Positions 1 through 6,439 of a DNA stretch of 6,711 nucleotides are shown one piece after another. Within the stretch, counting starts at the first letter, position 1. Each line of letters opens with the position of its first letter. Both the position numbers and the translations under genes were made by a program. The DNA is from Flavobacteriales bacterium UBA4011 (GTDB taxonomy: Bacteria > Bacteroidota > Bacteroidia > Flavobacteriales_D > Crocinitomicaceae): positions 1 to 6,711 of the forward strand of contig DGBF01000037.1 in the NCBI GenBank assembly GCA_002384725.1, in the 5' to 3' direction. The notes under the pieces were generated by a model. The model saw only the letters and a program-made list of their open reading frames with translations. It did no database searches and was not told where the DNA came from.

Positions 1-140
<140 letters not shown>

Positions 141-153
141 TTAAGTGTGTTTT

Positions 154-1275
154 TTAAAGGGAATCGATTACTTCAAAAAGAAGTTTCGTAATGTCGTCTA
201 TTGAACCCAAACCGTTTATTCCAACCAATTTATTTTGACCTTCATAATACGCTTTTACTGGTTCAGTTTCTGCACGATAAACCTTGATTCGATTCTGAAT
301 AATTGCAGGATCAGCATCATCAGGTCGACCGCTCGTTTCAGCCCGCTTCATCAATCGCGTTTTGAGTTCTTCCTCCTCCACTTCCAATGAAAGCATAGCC
401 GAAATAGACGTGCCTAATTCAGATAATAATTCATCCAAAGCTTTTGCTTGAGGATTCGTTCTTGGGAAACCATCGAAAATAAATCCTTTAGCTTCTATAT
501 TTTTTTCTACTTCAGAACGCAGCATTTTTATTGTCACTTCGTCCGGAACCAACTGGCCCTTGTCCATGTAACTTTTCGCTAATTCACCTAATTCGGTTTT
601 GTTGCTGATGTTGAAACGAAAAATATCGCCTGTAGACAAATGCGACAAACCATATTTTTCAATTAAACGTTCAGACTGTGTTCCTTTTCCAGCTCCCGGA
701 GGGCCAAAGAGTACAATATTCAACATATTTTTTTCTGAGGAATCCTCCTCTTTTAATTGATAAATCTCTCCTAAATTTCTACCCAACTCATCGTAGTCTA
801 ATCCAAAACCAACGACAAATCGATTGGGAATTGAGAATCCTATAAATTTAGGAATTTCTTTTTCTTGGAAGGCATCGGGCTTAAATAAAAGTGTACAGGT
901 CTCAATTGACGCAGGTTCCTCCGTCCACATCAACTTTTTCACCTTTTCAATTGTGATTCCCGTATCGACTATGTCCTCTAAAATAATGACATGCTTGTTC
1001 TTAATGCTCGTCGTTAAACCAATAATTTCATCTACTCGACCCGTTGTGTTCATTCCTGAATACGAAGAAACTTTGATAAAGCTAATGGCACTGGGTAAAT
1101 TAATTTCTTTGAACAAATCAGAAGCGAACATAAATGCCCCATTAAGTATTGCGATGAAAATCACATCCTTACCTTCATACTCCTTATTTAACGTTTCCGC
1201 CAACGAAGCAACTTCTGCTTTAATTTCTCCTGCATTTATAAAAGGAACAAATTTTTTATCTCGAATTTGAATCAC
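154..1275 (-). CDS. hpt-adk: Fused hypoxanthine phosphoribosyltransferase - adenylate kinase
   Basis: One uninterrupted 373-residue frame holds two complete enzymes. Residues 1-175 are a hypoxanthine(-guanine) phosphoribosyltransferase, which makes IMP/GMP from base and PRPP: PRPP-binding loop ILEDIVDTGIT at 98-108, the SSY flexible-loop region at 70-72, and the base-binding segment VVGFGLDYDELGRNL at 154-168. Residues 176-183 form a short charged linker. Residues 184-373 are an adenylate kinase (ATP + AMP = 2 ADP): P-loop GPPGAGKGTQ at 191-200, AMP-site STGDIFR at 214-220, DGFPRT at 268-273, and SGRPDD at 315-320 in a short LID without the zinc-type insertion. Each half has normal stand-alone length. 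The start is GTG at 1275-1273, preceded by AAAGG four bases upstream; no in-frame ATG lies upstream before a stop, and MIQIRDKKFVPFI matches the expected HPRT N-terminus. Both enzymes are cytosolic. I recall adenylate kinases of about this length in Flavobacteriia, but could not verify this. Confidence 0.95.
   Translation of the reverse strand: MIQIRDKKFVPFINAGEIKAEVASLAETLNKEYEGKDVIFIAILNGAFMFASDLFKEINLPSAISFIKVSSYSGMNTTGRVDEIIGLTTSIKNKHVIILEDIVDTGITIEKVKKLMWTEEPASIETCTLLFKPDAFQEKEIPKFIGFSIPNRFVVGFGLDYDELGRNLGEIYQLKEEDSSEKNMLNIVLFGPPGAGKGTQSERLIEKYGLSHLSTGDIFRFNISNKTELGELAKSYMDKGQLVPDEVTIKMLRSEVEKNIEAKGFIFDGFPRTNPQAKALDELLSELGTSISAMLSLEVEEEELKTRLMKRAETSGRPDDADPAIIQNRIKVYRAETEPVKAYYEGQNKLVGINGLGSIDDITKLLFEVIDSL
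724..749 (-). promoter_or_regulatory. Possible internal translation start for stand-alone adenylate kinase
   Basis: At the fusion junction, Met184 (ATG at 726-724) opens MLNIVLFGPPGAGKGTQ, which is what the N-terminus of an independent adenylate kinase looks like. The linker codons just upstream carry AGGAGGA (749-743) and an A-rich run next to the ATG. The AGGAGGA ends 16 bases before the ATG, which is farther than normal Shine-Dalgarno spacing, and it also encodes acidic linker residues, so it may be chance. A re-start would give a free 190-residue kinase besides the fusion. This is inference only. Confidence 0.2.
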
Positions 1276-1295
1276 GATACCTTTGAGTTGGAGTG

Positions 1296-1323
1296 CAAAA
1301 TTAAGGAAATCTTAGCAATTCAA
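1296..1323 (-). promoter_or_regulatory. Bacteroidota-type promoter of the hpt-adk-obg operon
   Basis: Read on the minus strand, TAATTTTG (1303-1296) is an exact match to the Bacteroidota -7 element TAnnTTTG, and TTG (1323-1321) lies 17 bases upstream, as expected for the -33 element. Transcription would begin near 1290, giving a leader of about 15 bases before the GTG start at 1275. Confidence 0.7.
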
Positions 1324-1349
1324 GCAGAATTGGGCATTTTATACTTTCG

Positions 1350-1379
1350 TTTACACAGAAAAGAAGATTCTTATCTTTG
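1350..1379 (+). promoter_or_regulatory. Bacteroidota-type promoter of purK
   Basis: TATCTTTG (1372-1379) matches the -7 element TAnnTTTG exactly. The upstream element is weak: TTTA at 1350-1353 with an 18-base spacer, with no clear TTG. The -7 box ends only seven bases before the purK ATG (1387), so transcription should start within a few bases of the start codon and leave almost no leader. It lies back to back with the leftward hpt-adk promoter. Confidence 0.65.
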
Positions 1380-1386
1380 CACCATT

Positions 1387-2526
1387 ATGGAAAAGAGCTA
1401 CGGCAAAAATTTTCGATTGGGAATGCTCGGTGGTGGACAGCTGGGCCGAATGTTTATTCAAGAAGCAATGAACTACGATGTTCATGTGCACTGCCTCGAT
1501 CCTGATGCAGAAGCACCATGTTCCCGCTTGGCGGCAAGTTTCACCGTCGGTTCGTTGGAAGATTTCGATACCGTTTATACTTTCGGTAAAGACAAATCTC
1601 TTGTTACGATTGAAATTGAAAATGTAAATGTGGAAGCGCTGGAAAAATTGGAAAACGAAGGAATTCGGGTTTATCCGCAACCGAGAATTTTACGCATTAT
1701 TAAAGATAAAGGCTTACAAAAACAATTCTATTCAGATAATAATATTCCAACTGCTCCATTCAAATTAGCGGCCAACGCCACAGAAGTTTGCAAAATGGCT
1801 CAGACTCCGTTTGTTCAAAAACTGCGAACAGGAGGTTACGACGGGAAAGGTGTACAAGTCGTAAACAATGAGGATGAACTTAGTCGGTTGTTTGATGCTC
1901 CATCGATTATCGAAAATAAAATCCCGTTTGCGAAAGAACTTTCTGTTATTGTAGTTCGAAATCCAAAGGGAGAGACAGCTGTTTATCCGACAACCGAAAG
2001 TGAATTTAACCCTGAAGCAAACTTGGTGGAATTCCTTTTTTCACCTGCTGAAATAGATGCTGAAATTGAAAAAAATGCTCAAGAATTAGCTATTGACGTA
2101 GCGAACAAGCTAGATTTTGTTGGAATTTTAGCCGTGGAAATGTTTTTGACGAATGACAGAAGTTTATTGGTTAACGAAGTTGCACCTCGACCGCACAACA
2201 GCGGACATCAAACCATCGAAGGAAATGAAACCTCACAATTTGAGCAACATATGCGGTCCATTTTGAATTGGCCTTTGGGTTCGACAAAAATCACCCAGCC
2301 TTCCGTTATGATCAACCTTTTGGGTGAAAAAGGCTACGAAGGTAGTGCTGTATATGAGGGCCTTCAAGAGGCAATTGCCATGCCAGGCGTCCATATTCAT
2401 CTATACGGTAAAGAAAAAACGAAATCTTTTCGTAAAATGGGACATGTTACGGTAACCGCCTCTCAGCTCGAAGAAGCCAAAAAACTGGCGAAATCAGTAA
2501 AAAAAATTCTAAAAGTAAAATCTTAA
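1387..2526 (+). CDS. purK: N5-carboxyaminoimidazole ribonucleotide synthase (PurK)
   Basis: PurK is an ATP-grasp enzyme of de novo purine synthesis that converts AIR, bicarbonate and ATP to N5-CAIR. With this start the protein has 379 residues, normal for the family. Visible landmarks are the N-terminal nucleotide-binding turn LGMLGGGQLGRM (11-22), DPDAEAPCSRLA (38-49), the ATP-grasp loop RTGGYDGKGVQVV (147-159), the metal/substrate segment NEVAPRPHNSGH (263-274) and the C-terminal FRKMGHVTV (348-356). The open frame extends upstream to 1267, but those 40 residues overlap the divergent gene and promoter and have no PurK counterpart, while ATG 1387 sits just behind a TAnnTTTG box. The partner PurE, which rearranges N5-CAIR to CAIR, is not encoded next to it here. 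The next gene starts 124 bases later behind its own promoter, so purK appears to be transcribed alone. Confidence 0.96.
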   Translation: MEKSYGKNFRLGMLGGGQLGRMFIQEAMNYDVHVHCLDPDAEAPCSRLAASFTVGSLEDFDTVYTFGKDKSLVTIEIENVNVEALEKLENEGIRVYPQPRILRIIKDKGLQKQFYSDNNIPTAPFKLAANATEVCKMAQTPFVQKLRTGGYDGKGVQVVNNEDELSRLFDAPSIIENKIPFAKELSVIVVRNPKGETAVYPTTESEFNPEANLVEFLFSPAEIDAEIEKNAQELAIDVANKLDFVGILAVEMFLTNDRSLLVNEVAPRPHNSGHQTIEGNETSQFEQHMRSILNWPLGSTKITQPSVMINLLGEKGYEGSAVYEGLQEAIAMPGVHIHLYGKEKTKSFRKMGHVTVTASQLEEAKKLAKSVKKILKVKS

Positions 2527-2563
2527 AACGCCTTACTTTCGTAGGTCTGTCAAGGGGTTTTAA
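2523..2563 (+). terminator. Weak terminator-like hairpin after purK
   Basis: TTAAAACGCC (2523-2532) can pair with GGGGTTTTAA (2554-2563) over ten positions with one G-G mismatch. This encloses a 21-base loop that contains a small secondary stem (CCTTAC with GTAGG). The right arm runs into the T/A-rich TATAATTTA. The stem includes the purK stop codon. The long loop and broken T-tract make it a weak candidate for the end of the purK transcript. Confidence 0.3.
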
Positions 2564-2572
2564 TATAATTTA

Positions 2573-2614
2573 GCATTTTGTTTAATCTTTTTAATAAAAA
2601 ATTAAACAAAATGC
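2573..2614. repeat. Perfect 14-bp inverted repeat upstream of the carotenoid operon promoter
   Basis: GCATTTTGTTTAAT (2573-2586) is followed, after 14 bases, by its exact reverse complement ATTAAACAAAATGC (2601-2614). Inside the spacer, TTTT (2588-2591) can pair with AAAA (2596-2599), so the whole 42 bases fold into a nearly continuous stem with a TAAT tip. The right arm ends two bases before the -7 box of the sigma factor gene, so the dyad covers the region where a -33 element would lie. It may be an operator, or a hairpin ending purK transcription; it lacks an immediate T-tract, which favours an operator. No protein can be assigned to it from sequence alone. Confidence 0.85.
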
Positions 2615-2616
2615 CC

Positions 2617-2624
2617 TACATTTG
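2617..2624 (+). promoter_or_regulatory. -7 element of the sigma factor / carotenoid operon promoter
   Basis: TACATTTG is an exact TAnnTTTG match, 26 bases before the sigma factor ATG, predicting a transcript start near 2630 and an A-rich leader of about 20 bases. No TTG -33 element is found at the usual distance; that position is occupied by the inverted repeat. A weak -33 suggests the promoter depends on an activator, or is controlled by whatever binds the dyad. Confidence 0.6.
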
Positions 2625-2650
2625 TTTTATCAAACTAAAAACAGAAGATT

Positions 2651-3157
2651 ATGTCGACTTTAGAATTCAACAGAGCCTTAACGGATTTAGAATCTTATTT
2701 AAAGTCTTTCGCCTTTCAGTTTACCAGAAATGAGGATGATGCAAAAGACCTTACTCAAGAAACGATGATGAAGGCATTTATTTACAGAACGTATTATACG
2801 CCGAAAACAAATTTCAAAGCATGGGTCTTTACTATCATGCGTAACATCTTTATTAATCAATACAGAAGAAAGAAAAAAGCAGGAACTATTTTTGACAATT
2901 CAGAAGATAGTTACTTATTGAACCAACACACAAACGGCAATACTCCATCAAATTTGTTAATTGCCAAGGAAATTAATGAAGAAATCAGTAACTTAGCTGA
3001 AGACTACAAAAAGCCATTCGAGATGCATTGTTTGGGTTTCAAATACAAAGAAATCGCTGAAGAATTGCACATTCCGATTGGAACGGTAAAAAGTAGAATT
3101 TTTATTGCTAGACAAAAATTGCAGGAATCACTTTCTGAATATCAAAACGCAAATTAA
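2651..3157 (+). CDS. ECF-type RNA polymerase sigma factor
   Basis: This 168-residue protein has only the two core sigma regions. Region 2 covers about residues 12-75, with DAKDLTQETMMKAF (30-43) and FKAWVFTIMRNIFINQYRRK (55-74), the segments that bind core polymerase and the -10 DNA. After a linker, region 4 covers about 105-160, with the helix-turn-helix YKEIAEELHIPIGTVKSRIF (132-151) that would read the -35 element. Size and motifs fit an extracytoplasmic-function sigma factor of the kind common in Bacteroidota. It is the first gene of the carotenoid operon, 8 bases before crtI and ending in tandem TAA stops. No anti-sigma factor gene or transmembrane partner is present in the window. By analogy with CarQ of Myxococcus and LitS of Streptomyces, a role in light- or singlet-oxygen-induced transcription of the following genes is likely but inferred. 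Confidence 0.93.
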   Translation: MSTLEFNRALTDLESYLKSFAFQFTRNEDDAKDLTQETMMKAFIYRTYYTPKTNFKAWVFTIMRNIFINQYRRKKKAGTIFDNSEDSYLLNQHTNGNTPSNLLIAKEINEEISNLAEDYKKPFEMHCLGFKYKEIAEELHIPIGTVKSRIFIARQKLQESLSEYQNAN

Positions 3158-3165
3158 TAAGAAAT

Positions 3166-4638
3166 ATGCCTAAAAAAGTTGTTGTTCTCGGTTCTGGAAT
3201 TTCATCACTTTCTGCAGGAAGTTTTCTAGCAAAAGAAGGTTATGACGTCACCCTCCTCGAGAAAAATGATTCAATAGGCGGAAGAGCGCGCAAATTTGAA
3301 AAAGACGGATTTGTTTTCGATATGGGCCCAAGTTGGTACTGGATGCCAGATGTTTTCGAAAGATTCTATCAACAATTTGGAAAAACTACCGCCGATTTCT
3401 ATGATTTAAAAAGATTGGATCCTTCCTACCGCATATTTTGGCAAGATGGAGAACATACAGATATTCCTGCCGAAATGAGCAAATTAGAGGACTGGTTCGA
3501 AGAATTAGAAGCTGGAAGCTCAAAGCACTTAAAAACGTTTCTCGCAGAAGCGAAATATAAATATGAAGTGGGTATGCAAGATTTGGTGCACAAACCAAGT
3601 TTAAAATTGACCGAATTTGCAGATATGCGAATCATGAAGGGTTTGGTGAACATGCATTTACTCAAATCATTCACCAAATACACACAAAAATACTTCAAGC
3701 ATCCGAAGATTCTGTCGCTTTTAGAATTTCCAGTTTTGTTTCTTGGCGCAATGCCAAAAGACACGCCAGCACTTTACTCGCTAATGAATTACGCCGATCT
3801 TAGTCTGGGAACATGGTATCCCATGGGTGGCATGCACAAAATTATCGAAGCGTTTTCGACCATTGCAAAAAAACAAGGGGTGAAAATAGAAACGAATCAA
3901 GAAGTGATTGGTTTTTCTCATGCAGGTAAAAAGATTACCGCAGCACATACAAATTCAGAAAAATTTGATGCAGATCTTTTCGTTTCAGGAGCAGATTATC
4001 ACCATACAGATAGATTGTTGCTGAAGGAAAACGCAAACTATTCCGAAGAGTATTGGGACAAACGATCGATGGCACCTTCTTCTTTAATTTTTTACGTTGG
4101 GGTAAATCGACGTTTGAAAAACTTGAAGCACCATAATTTATTTTTCGATACTGAATTTGAAAAACATGCCAAAGAAATTTATACGGACCCAAAATGGCCT
4201 AGTTCACCTTTGTTTTATACTTGTGTTCCATCGATTACAGATCCAAGTGTAGCTCCAGAAGGTCACGAAAATTTATTTTTCTTGATTCCCATTGCTCCGA
4301 ATTTGAAGGACAGTGAAGAAAAACGCGAACAATATTTCGAATTGTTATTGGAACGATTGGAAAAAAGAACAGGCGAAAATATCAAGGAAAACATTGTTTA
4401 CAAAAGAAGTTATTGTTTGGACGATTTTAAAAATGATTACCATGCATTCAAAGGAAATGCCTACGGATTGGCTAATACTTTGCGACAAACTGCATTTTTG
4501 AAACCAAAACTCGTGAACAAAAAACTGTCTAATATGTTTTACACTGGTCAACTTACGGTTCCAGGGCCAGGTGTGCCTCCATCGATAATTTCGGGAGAGG
4601 TGGTTGCTAAACACATTGCTAAAGAATTCAACAAATAA
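3166..4638 (+). CDS. crtI: Phytoene desaturase (CrtI-type)
   Basis: CrtI is an FAD-dependent carotenoid desaturase that introduces double bases of conjugation into colourless phytoene, usually to give lycopene, at the membrane. The 490-residue length is normal. The N-terminus holds the dinucleotide-binding fold: VVVLGSGISSLSAG (5-18), the acidic residue E32 at the end of the second strand, then GGRAR (38-42) and FDMGPSWY (51-58). The C-terminal FAD-binding signature of the bacterial phytoene dehydrogenase family is at 456-477 (NMFYTGQLTVPGPGVPPSI). No signal peptide is seen. It lies 8 bases after the sigma factor and 5 bases before crtB, whose product makes its substrate. Family members can also act as other desaturases or ketolases, but pairing with crtB makes phytoene desaturase by far the best reading. 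The number of desaturation steps cannot be told from sequence. Confidence 0.95.
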   Translation: MPKKVVVLGSGISSLSAGSFLAKEGYDVTLLEKNDSIGGRARKFEKDGFVFDMGPSWYWMPDVFERFYQQFGKTTADFYDLKRLDPSYRIFWQDGEHTDIPAEMSKLEDWFEELEAGSSKHLKTFLAEAKYKYEVGMQDLVHKPSLKLTEFADMRIMKGLVNMHLLKSFTKYTQKYFKHPKILSLLEFPVLFLGAMPKDTPALYSLMNYADLSLGTWYPMGGMHKIIEAFSTIAKKQGVKIETNQEVIGFSHAGKKITAAHTNSEKFDADLFVSGADYHHTDRLLLKENANYSEEYWDKRSMAPSSLIFYVGVNRRLKNLKHHNLFFDTEFEKHAKEIYTDPKWPSSPLFYTCVPSITDPSVAPEGHENLFFLIPIAPNLKDSEEKREQYFELLLERLEKRTGENIKENIVYKRSYCLDDFKNDYHAFKGNAYGLANTLRQTAFLKPKLVNKKLSNMFYTGQLTVPGPGVPPSIISGEVVAKHIAKEFNK

Positions 4639-4643
4639 GGAAT

Positions 4644-5480
4644 ATGAAATCAATCTTCGATACTCTTTCCCACGACATCAGTGAAATGACGACCAAACGT
4701 TACAGCACATCATTCTCCTTGGGAATTAGTTTTTTGAGCAAAGATTTACATAATGCTATTTATGGGATATATGGTTTCGTTCGTTTTGCAGATGAAATTG
4801 TCGACTCCTTCCACGGTTTTGACAAAGATAAATTATTGACTGATTTCAAGAAACAAACGTTCGAAGCTATCGGAGAAAAAATCTCTTTGAATCCAATTTT
4901 AAATAGTTTCCAATGGGCGGTGAATGAATACAAAATTCCAATTGAACTTATTGATACTTTTTTGAAATCCATGGAAATGGATTTGGATCAAATTGATTTC
5001 GATCAAAAAGAATACGAAAAATACATCCTGGGTTCGGCTGAAGTAGTAGGACTGATGTGTTTGAAAGTATTCGTTCGAGGTGATGATAAGGAATATTTGC
5101 GACTCAAACCTTCTGCAATGAAGTTGGGGTCAGCCTTTCAGAAAATTAATTTCTTGCGTGATTTAAGTGCTGATTACAAAGATTTGGACAGAACTTATTT
5201 CCCTGGAGTGGACATGAAAGCATTCAACCAAACGGTTAAGAAACAAATCGAAGCTGATATCGAACTGGATTTCAAAGCAGGATATGAAGGAATCAAACAA
5301 TTGCCAAAAAATTCTAGATTTGGTGTATACATGGCCTACAAATACTATTATAAACTGTTTCAAAAAATAAAAAGTACTCAACCGCATAGGATTTTAAAAG
5401 AACGGGTGCGTATTCGAAACACAAAAAAATATCGTTTATTCCTTACCTCGATAGTTCGTCACAACCTCAATATTCTTTAA
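4644..5480 (+). CDS. crtB: Phytoene synthase
   Basis: CrtB condenses two geranylgeranyl diphosphates into phytoene, the first committed carotenoid step. The 278-residue protein carries both aspartate-rich metal-diphosphate motifs: DEIVD at 50-54 and D173/D177 in NFLRDLSADYKD (169-180). Residues 161-186 fit the second squalene/phytoene synthase signature from LG through RTYFP. YILGSAEVVGLMCLKVF (127-143) corresponds to the first signature. A short STSFSLGI segment (21-28) matches the family's N-terminal S-S-F region. It starts 5 bases after crtI, with a purine-rich AAGGAAT just before the ATG. The stop codon TAA is followed after one codon (GAT) by the TTG proposed to start idi in the same reading frame. 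The GGPP synthase (crtE) that supplies the substrate is not in the window. Confidence 0.95.
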   Translation: MKSIFDTLSHDISEMTTKRYSTSFSLGISFLSKDLHNAIYGIYGFVRFADEIVDSFHGFDKDKLLTDFKKQTFEAIGEKISLNPILNSFQWAVNEYKIPIELIDTFLKSMEMDLDQIDFDQKEYEKYILGSAEVVGLMCLKVFVRGDDKEYLRLKPSAMKLGSAFQKINFLRDLSADYKDLDRTYFPGVDMKAFNQTVKKQIEADIELDFKAGYEGIKQLPKNSRFGVYMAYKYYYKLFQKIKSTQPHRILKERVRIRNTKKYRLFLTSIVRHNLNIL

Positions 5481-5483
5481 GAT

Positions 5484-6035
5484 TTGAAAGAACATTATAA
5501 CTTTAATGACGTCGTTTTGGTCGATTCTGATGACCGAGAAATCGGGTCAATAGAAAAACTAGAAGCGCATGAAAAAGGATTACTTCATCGTGCATTTTCT
5601 GTGTTTTTATTTAACGAAAAAGGCGAAATGTTCGTTCAAAAAAGAGCCCATTCCAAATATCATTCTGCCGGATTATGGTCGAATAGTTGCTGCAGTCATC
5701 CAGCCAAAAATGAATCTGTTGAAGACGCAGCGAAAAGACGTTTAATGGAAGAGATTTTCATCGAAGCGGAAGTAAAATCTATTTTCAAATTTAAGTACCG
5801 AGTTGAATTAGATCGTAATTTAATAGAACACGAAATGGACCATGTGTTGATTGGATTTTGCAATTCTTTTGATCAGATTAATCCGGAAGAAGTTTCAGAA
5901 ATGAAATTTGTTGCGGTGGATGACATTCAAAAAGATCTAGCCGCAAACCCAAATAATTACTCCGCTTGGTTCAAAATAATAATGAACGAACATTGGGGTA
6001 AATTTGTCCCACATTTGAAACTAAAAACAATATGA
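5484..6035 (+). CDS. idi: Isopentenyl-diphosphate delta-isomerase, type 1
   Basis: Idi interconverts isopentenyl and dimethylallyl diphosphate, supplying the starter for GGPP and so for carotenoids. It is a cytosolic Nudix-fold metalloenzyme. The 183-residue product has the expected active site by comparison with the E. coli enzyme: metal-binding H29 and H36 (AHEKGLLHRAF), catalytic cysteine C70 in SNSCCSHP (66-73), H72, the Nudix-like segment AAKRRLMEEI (82-91), and the E115/E117 pair in IEHEMDH (114-120). The start is TTG at 5484-5486: upstream in frame is only GAT and then the crtB stop, and the next ATG (Met49) would remove the metal-binding histidines. The 3-base gap to crtB suggests translational coupling. 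Its stop overlaps the next gene by four bases (ATGA). Confidence 0.94.
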   Translation: MKEHYNFNDVVLVDSDDREIGSIEKLEAHEKGLLHRAFSVFLFNEKGEMFVQKRAHSKYHSAGLWSNSCCSHPAKNESVEDAAKRRLMEEIFIEAEVKSIFKFKYRVELDRNLIEHEMDHVLIGFCNSFDQINPEEVSEMKFVAVDDIQKDLAANPNNYSAWFKIIMNEHWGKFVPHLKLKTI

Positions 6036-6436
6036 AAGTAGGCCGTAGAGAAACATTTAATTCAGCACATCGCCTATTTAATCCGGCTTGGGATGACGAG
6101 AAAAACTTCGAAGTTTTTGGTAAGTGTAGCAATCCGAACTACCACGGGCACAACTATGTAATGGAAACTTGGGTAGAAGGAAAAATTGATCCGGTAACTG
6201 GTTATTTGATGGATTTGAAGGAATTGAAAAATCTTATTCGTTCAGAAGTAACCGATAAATTCGATCATCGAAACTTGAATTTAGATGTAATAGAATTCAA
6301 AGATTTAAATCCCACAGCAGAAAATATTGCTAAGGTAGCTTGGGAATTGATCTCGACAAAACTACCAAAACATCTTTCATTGACTGTACGTCTTTGGGAA
6401 ACAGAAAATAACATCGTAGAATATTCAGGAGAGTAA
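6032..6436 (+). CDS. 6-pyruvoyl-tetrahydropterin synthase family protein (PTPS/QueD fold)
   Basis: The 134-residue product belongs to the PTPS/QueD family, which acts on dihydroneopterin triphosphate. Zinc ligands are H13 (FNSAHRL) and H38/H40 (YHGHNY). The catalytic cysteine is C32, the Asp-His pair is D78/H79 (FDHRNLN), and the pterin-anchoring glutamate is E123 in WETENN. Five residues separate C32 from HGH (GKCSNPNYHGHN). As I recall the family, this CX5HGH pattern marks the tetrahydrobiopterin-type PTPS of animals, whereas queuosine QueD has CX3HGH. The C-terminal ETENNIVEYSGE is also very close to the animal enzyme. The likely product is therefore 6-pyruvoyl-tetrahydropterin, but the family is promiscuous, and a queuosine or folate-shunt role is not excluded. 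It overlaps idi by 4 bases and precedes the photolyase by 3 bases, suggesting a pterin need linked to light response. Confidence 0.88.
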   Translation: MKVGRRETFNSAHRLFNPAWDDEKNFEVFGKCSNPNYHGHNYVMETWVEGKIDPVTGYLMDLKELKNLIRSEVTDKFDHRNLNLDVIEFKDLNPTAENIAKVAWELISTKLPKHLSLTVRLWETENNIVEYSGE

Positions 6437-6439
6437 GGC

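Noticed and set aside
737..747. Small palindrome GAGGAATCCTC in the hpt-adk linker
   Set aside because: With only 5-bp arms inside coding sequence for an acidic/serine linker, it is too short to claim a regulatory hairpin.
824..1270. 148-codon open frame on the plus strand opposite hpt
   Set aside because: It lies wholly antisense to the well-conserved HPRT domain and shows no recognisable motif; a shadow frame.
1267..1386. Upstream extension of the purK frame starting at ATG 1267
   Set aside because: It overlaps the start of hpt-adk and contains both divergent promoters, and its 40 residues have no PurK counterpart. ATG 1387 gives the normal family N-terminus.
2651..3157. Possibility that the sigma gene encodes a LuxR/MerR-type regulator
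   Set aside because: The N-terminal DAKDLTQETMMKAF and FKAWVFTIMRN segments are sigma region 2, and no B12-binding or MerR helix is present.
3386..4653. Several 60-110 codon open frames antisense to or out of frame with crtI
   Set aside because: All lie within the conserved crtI coding sequence, lack promoters and family motifs, and are explained by AT-rich codon shadowing.
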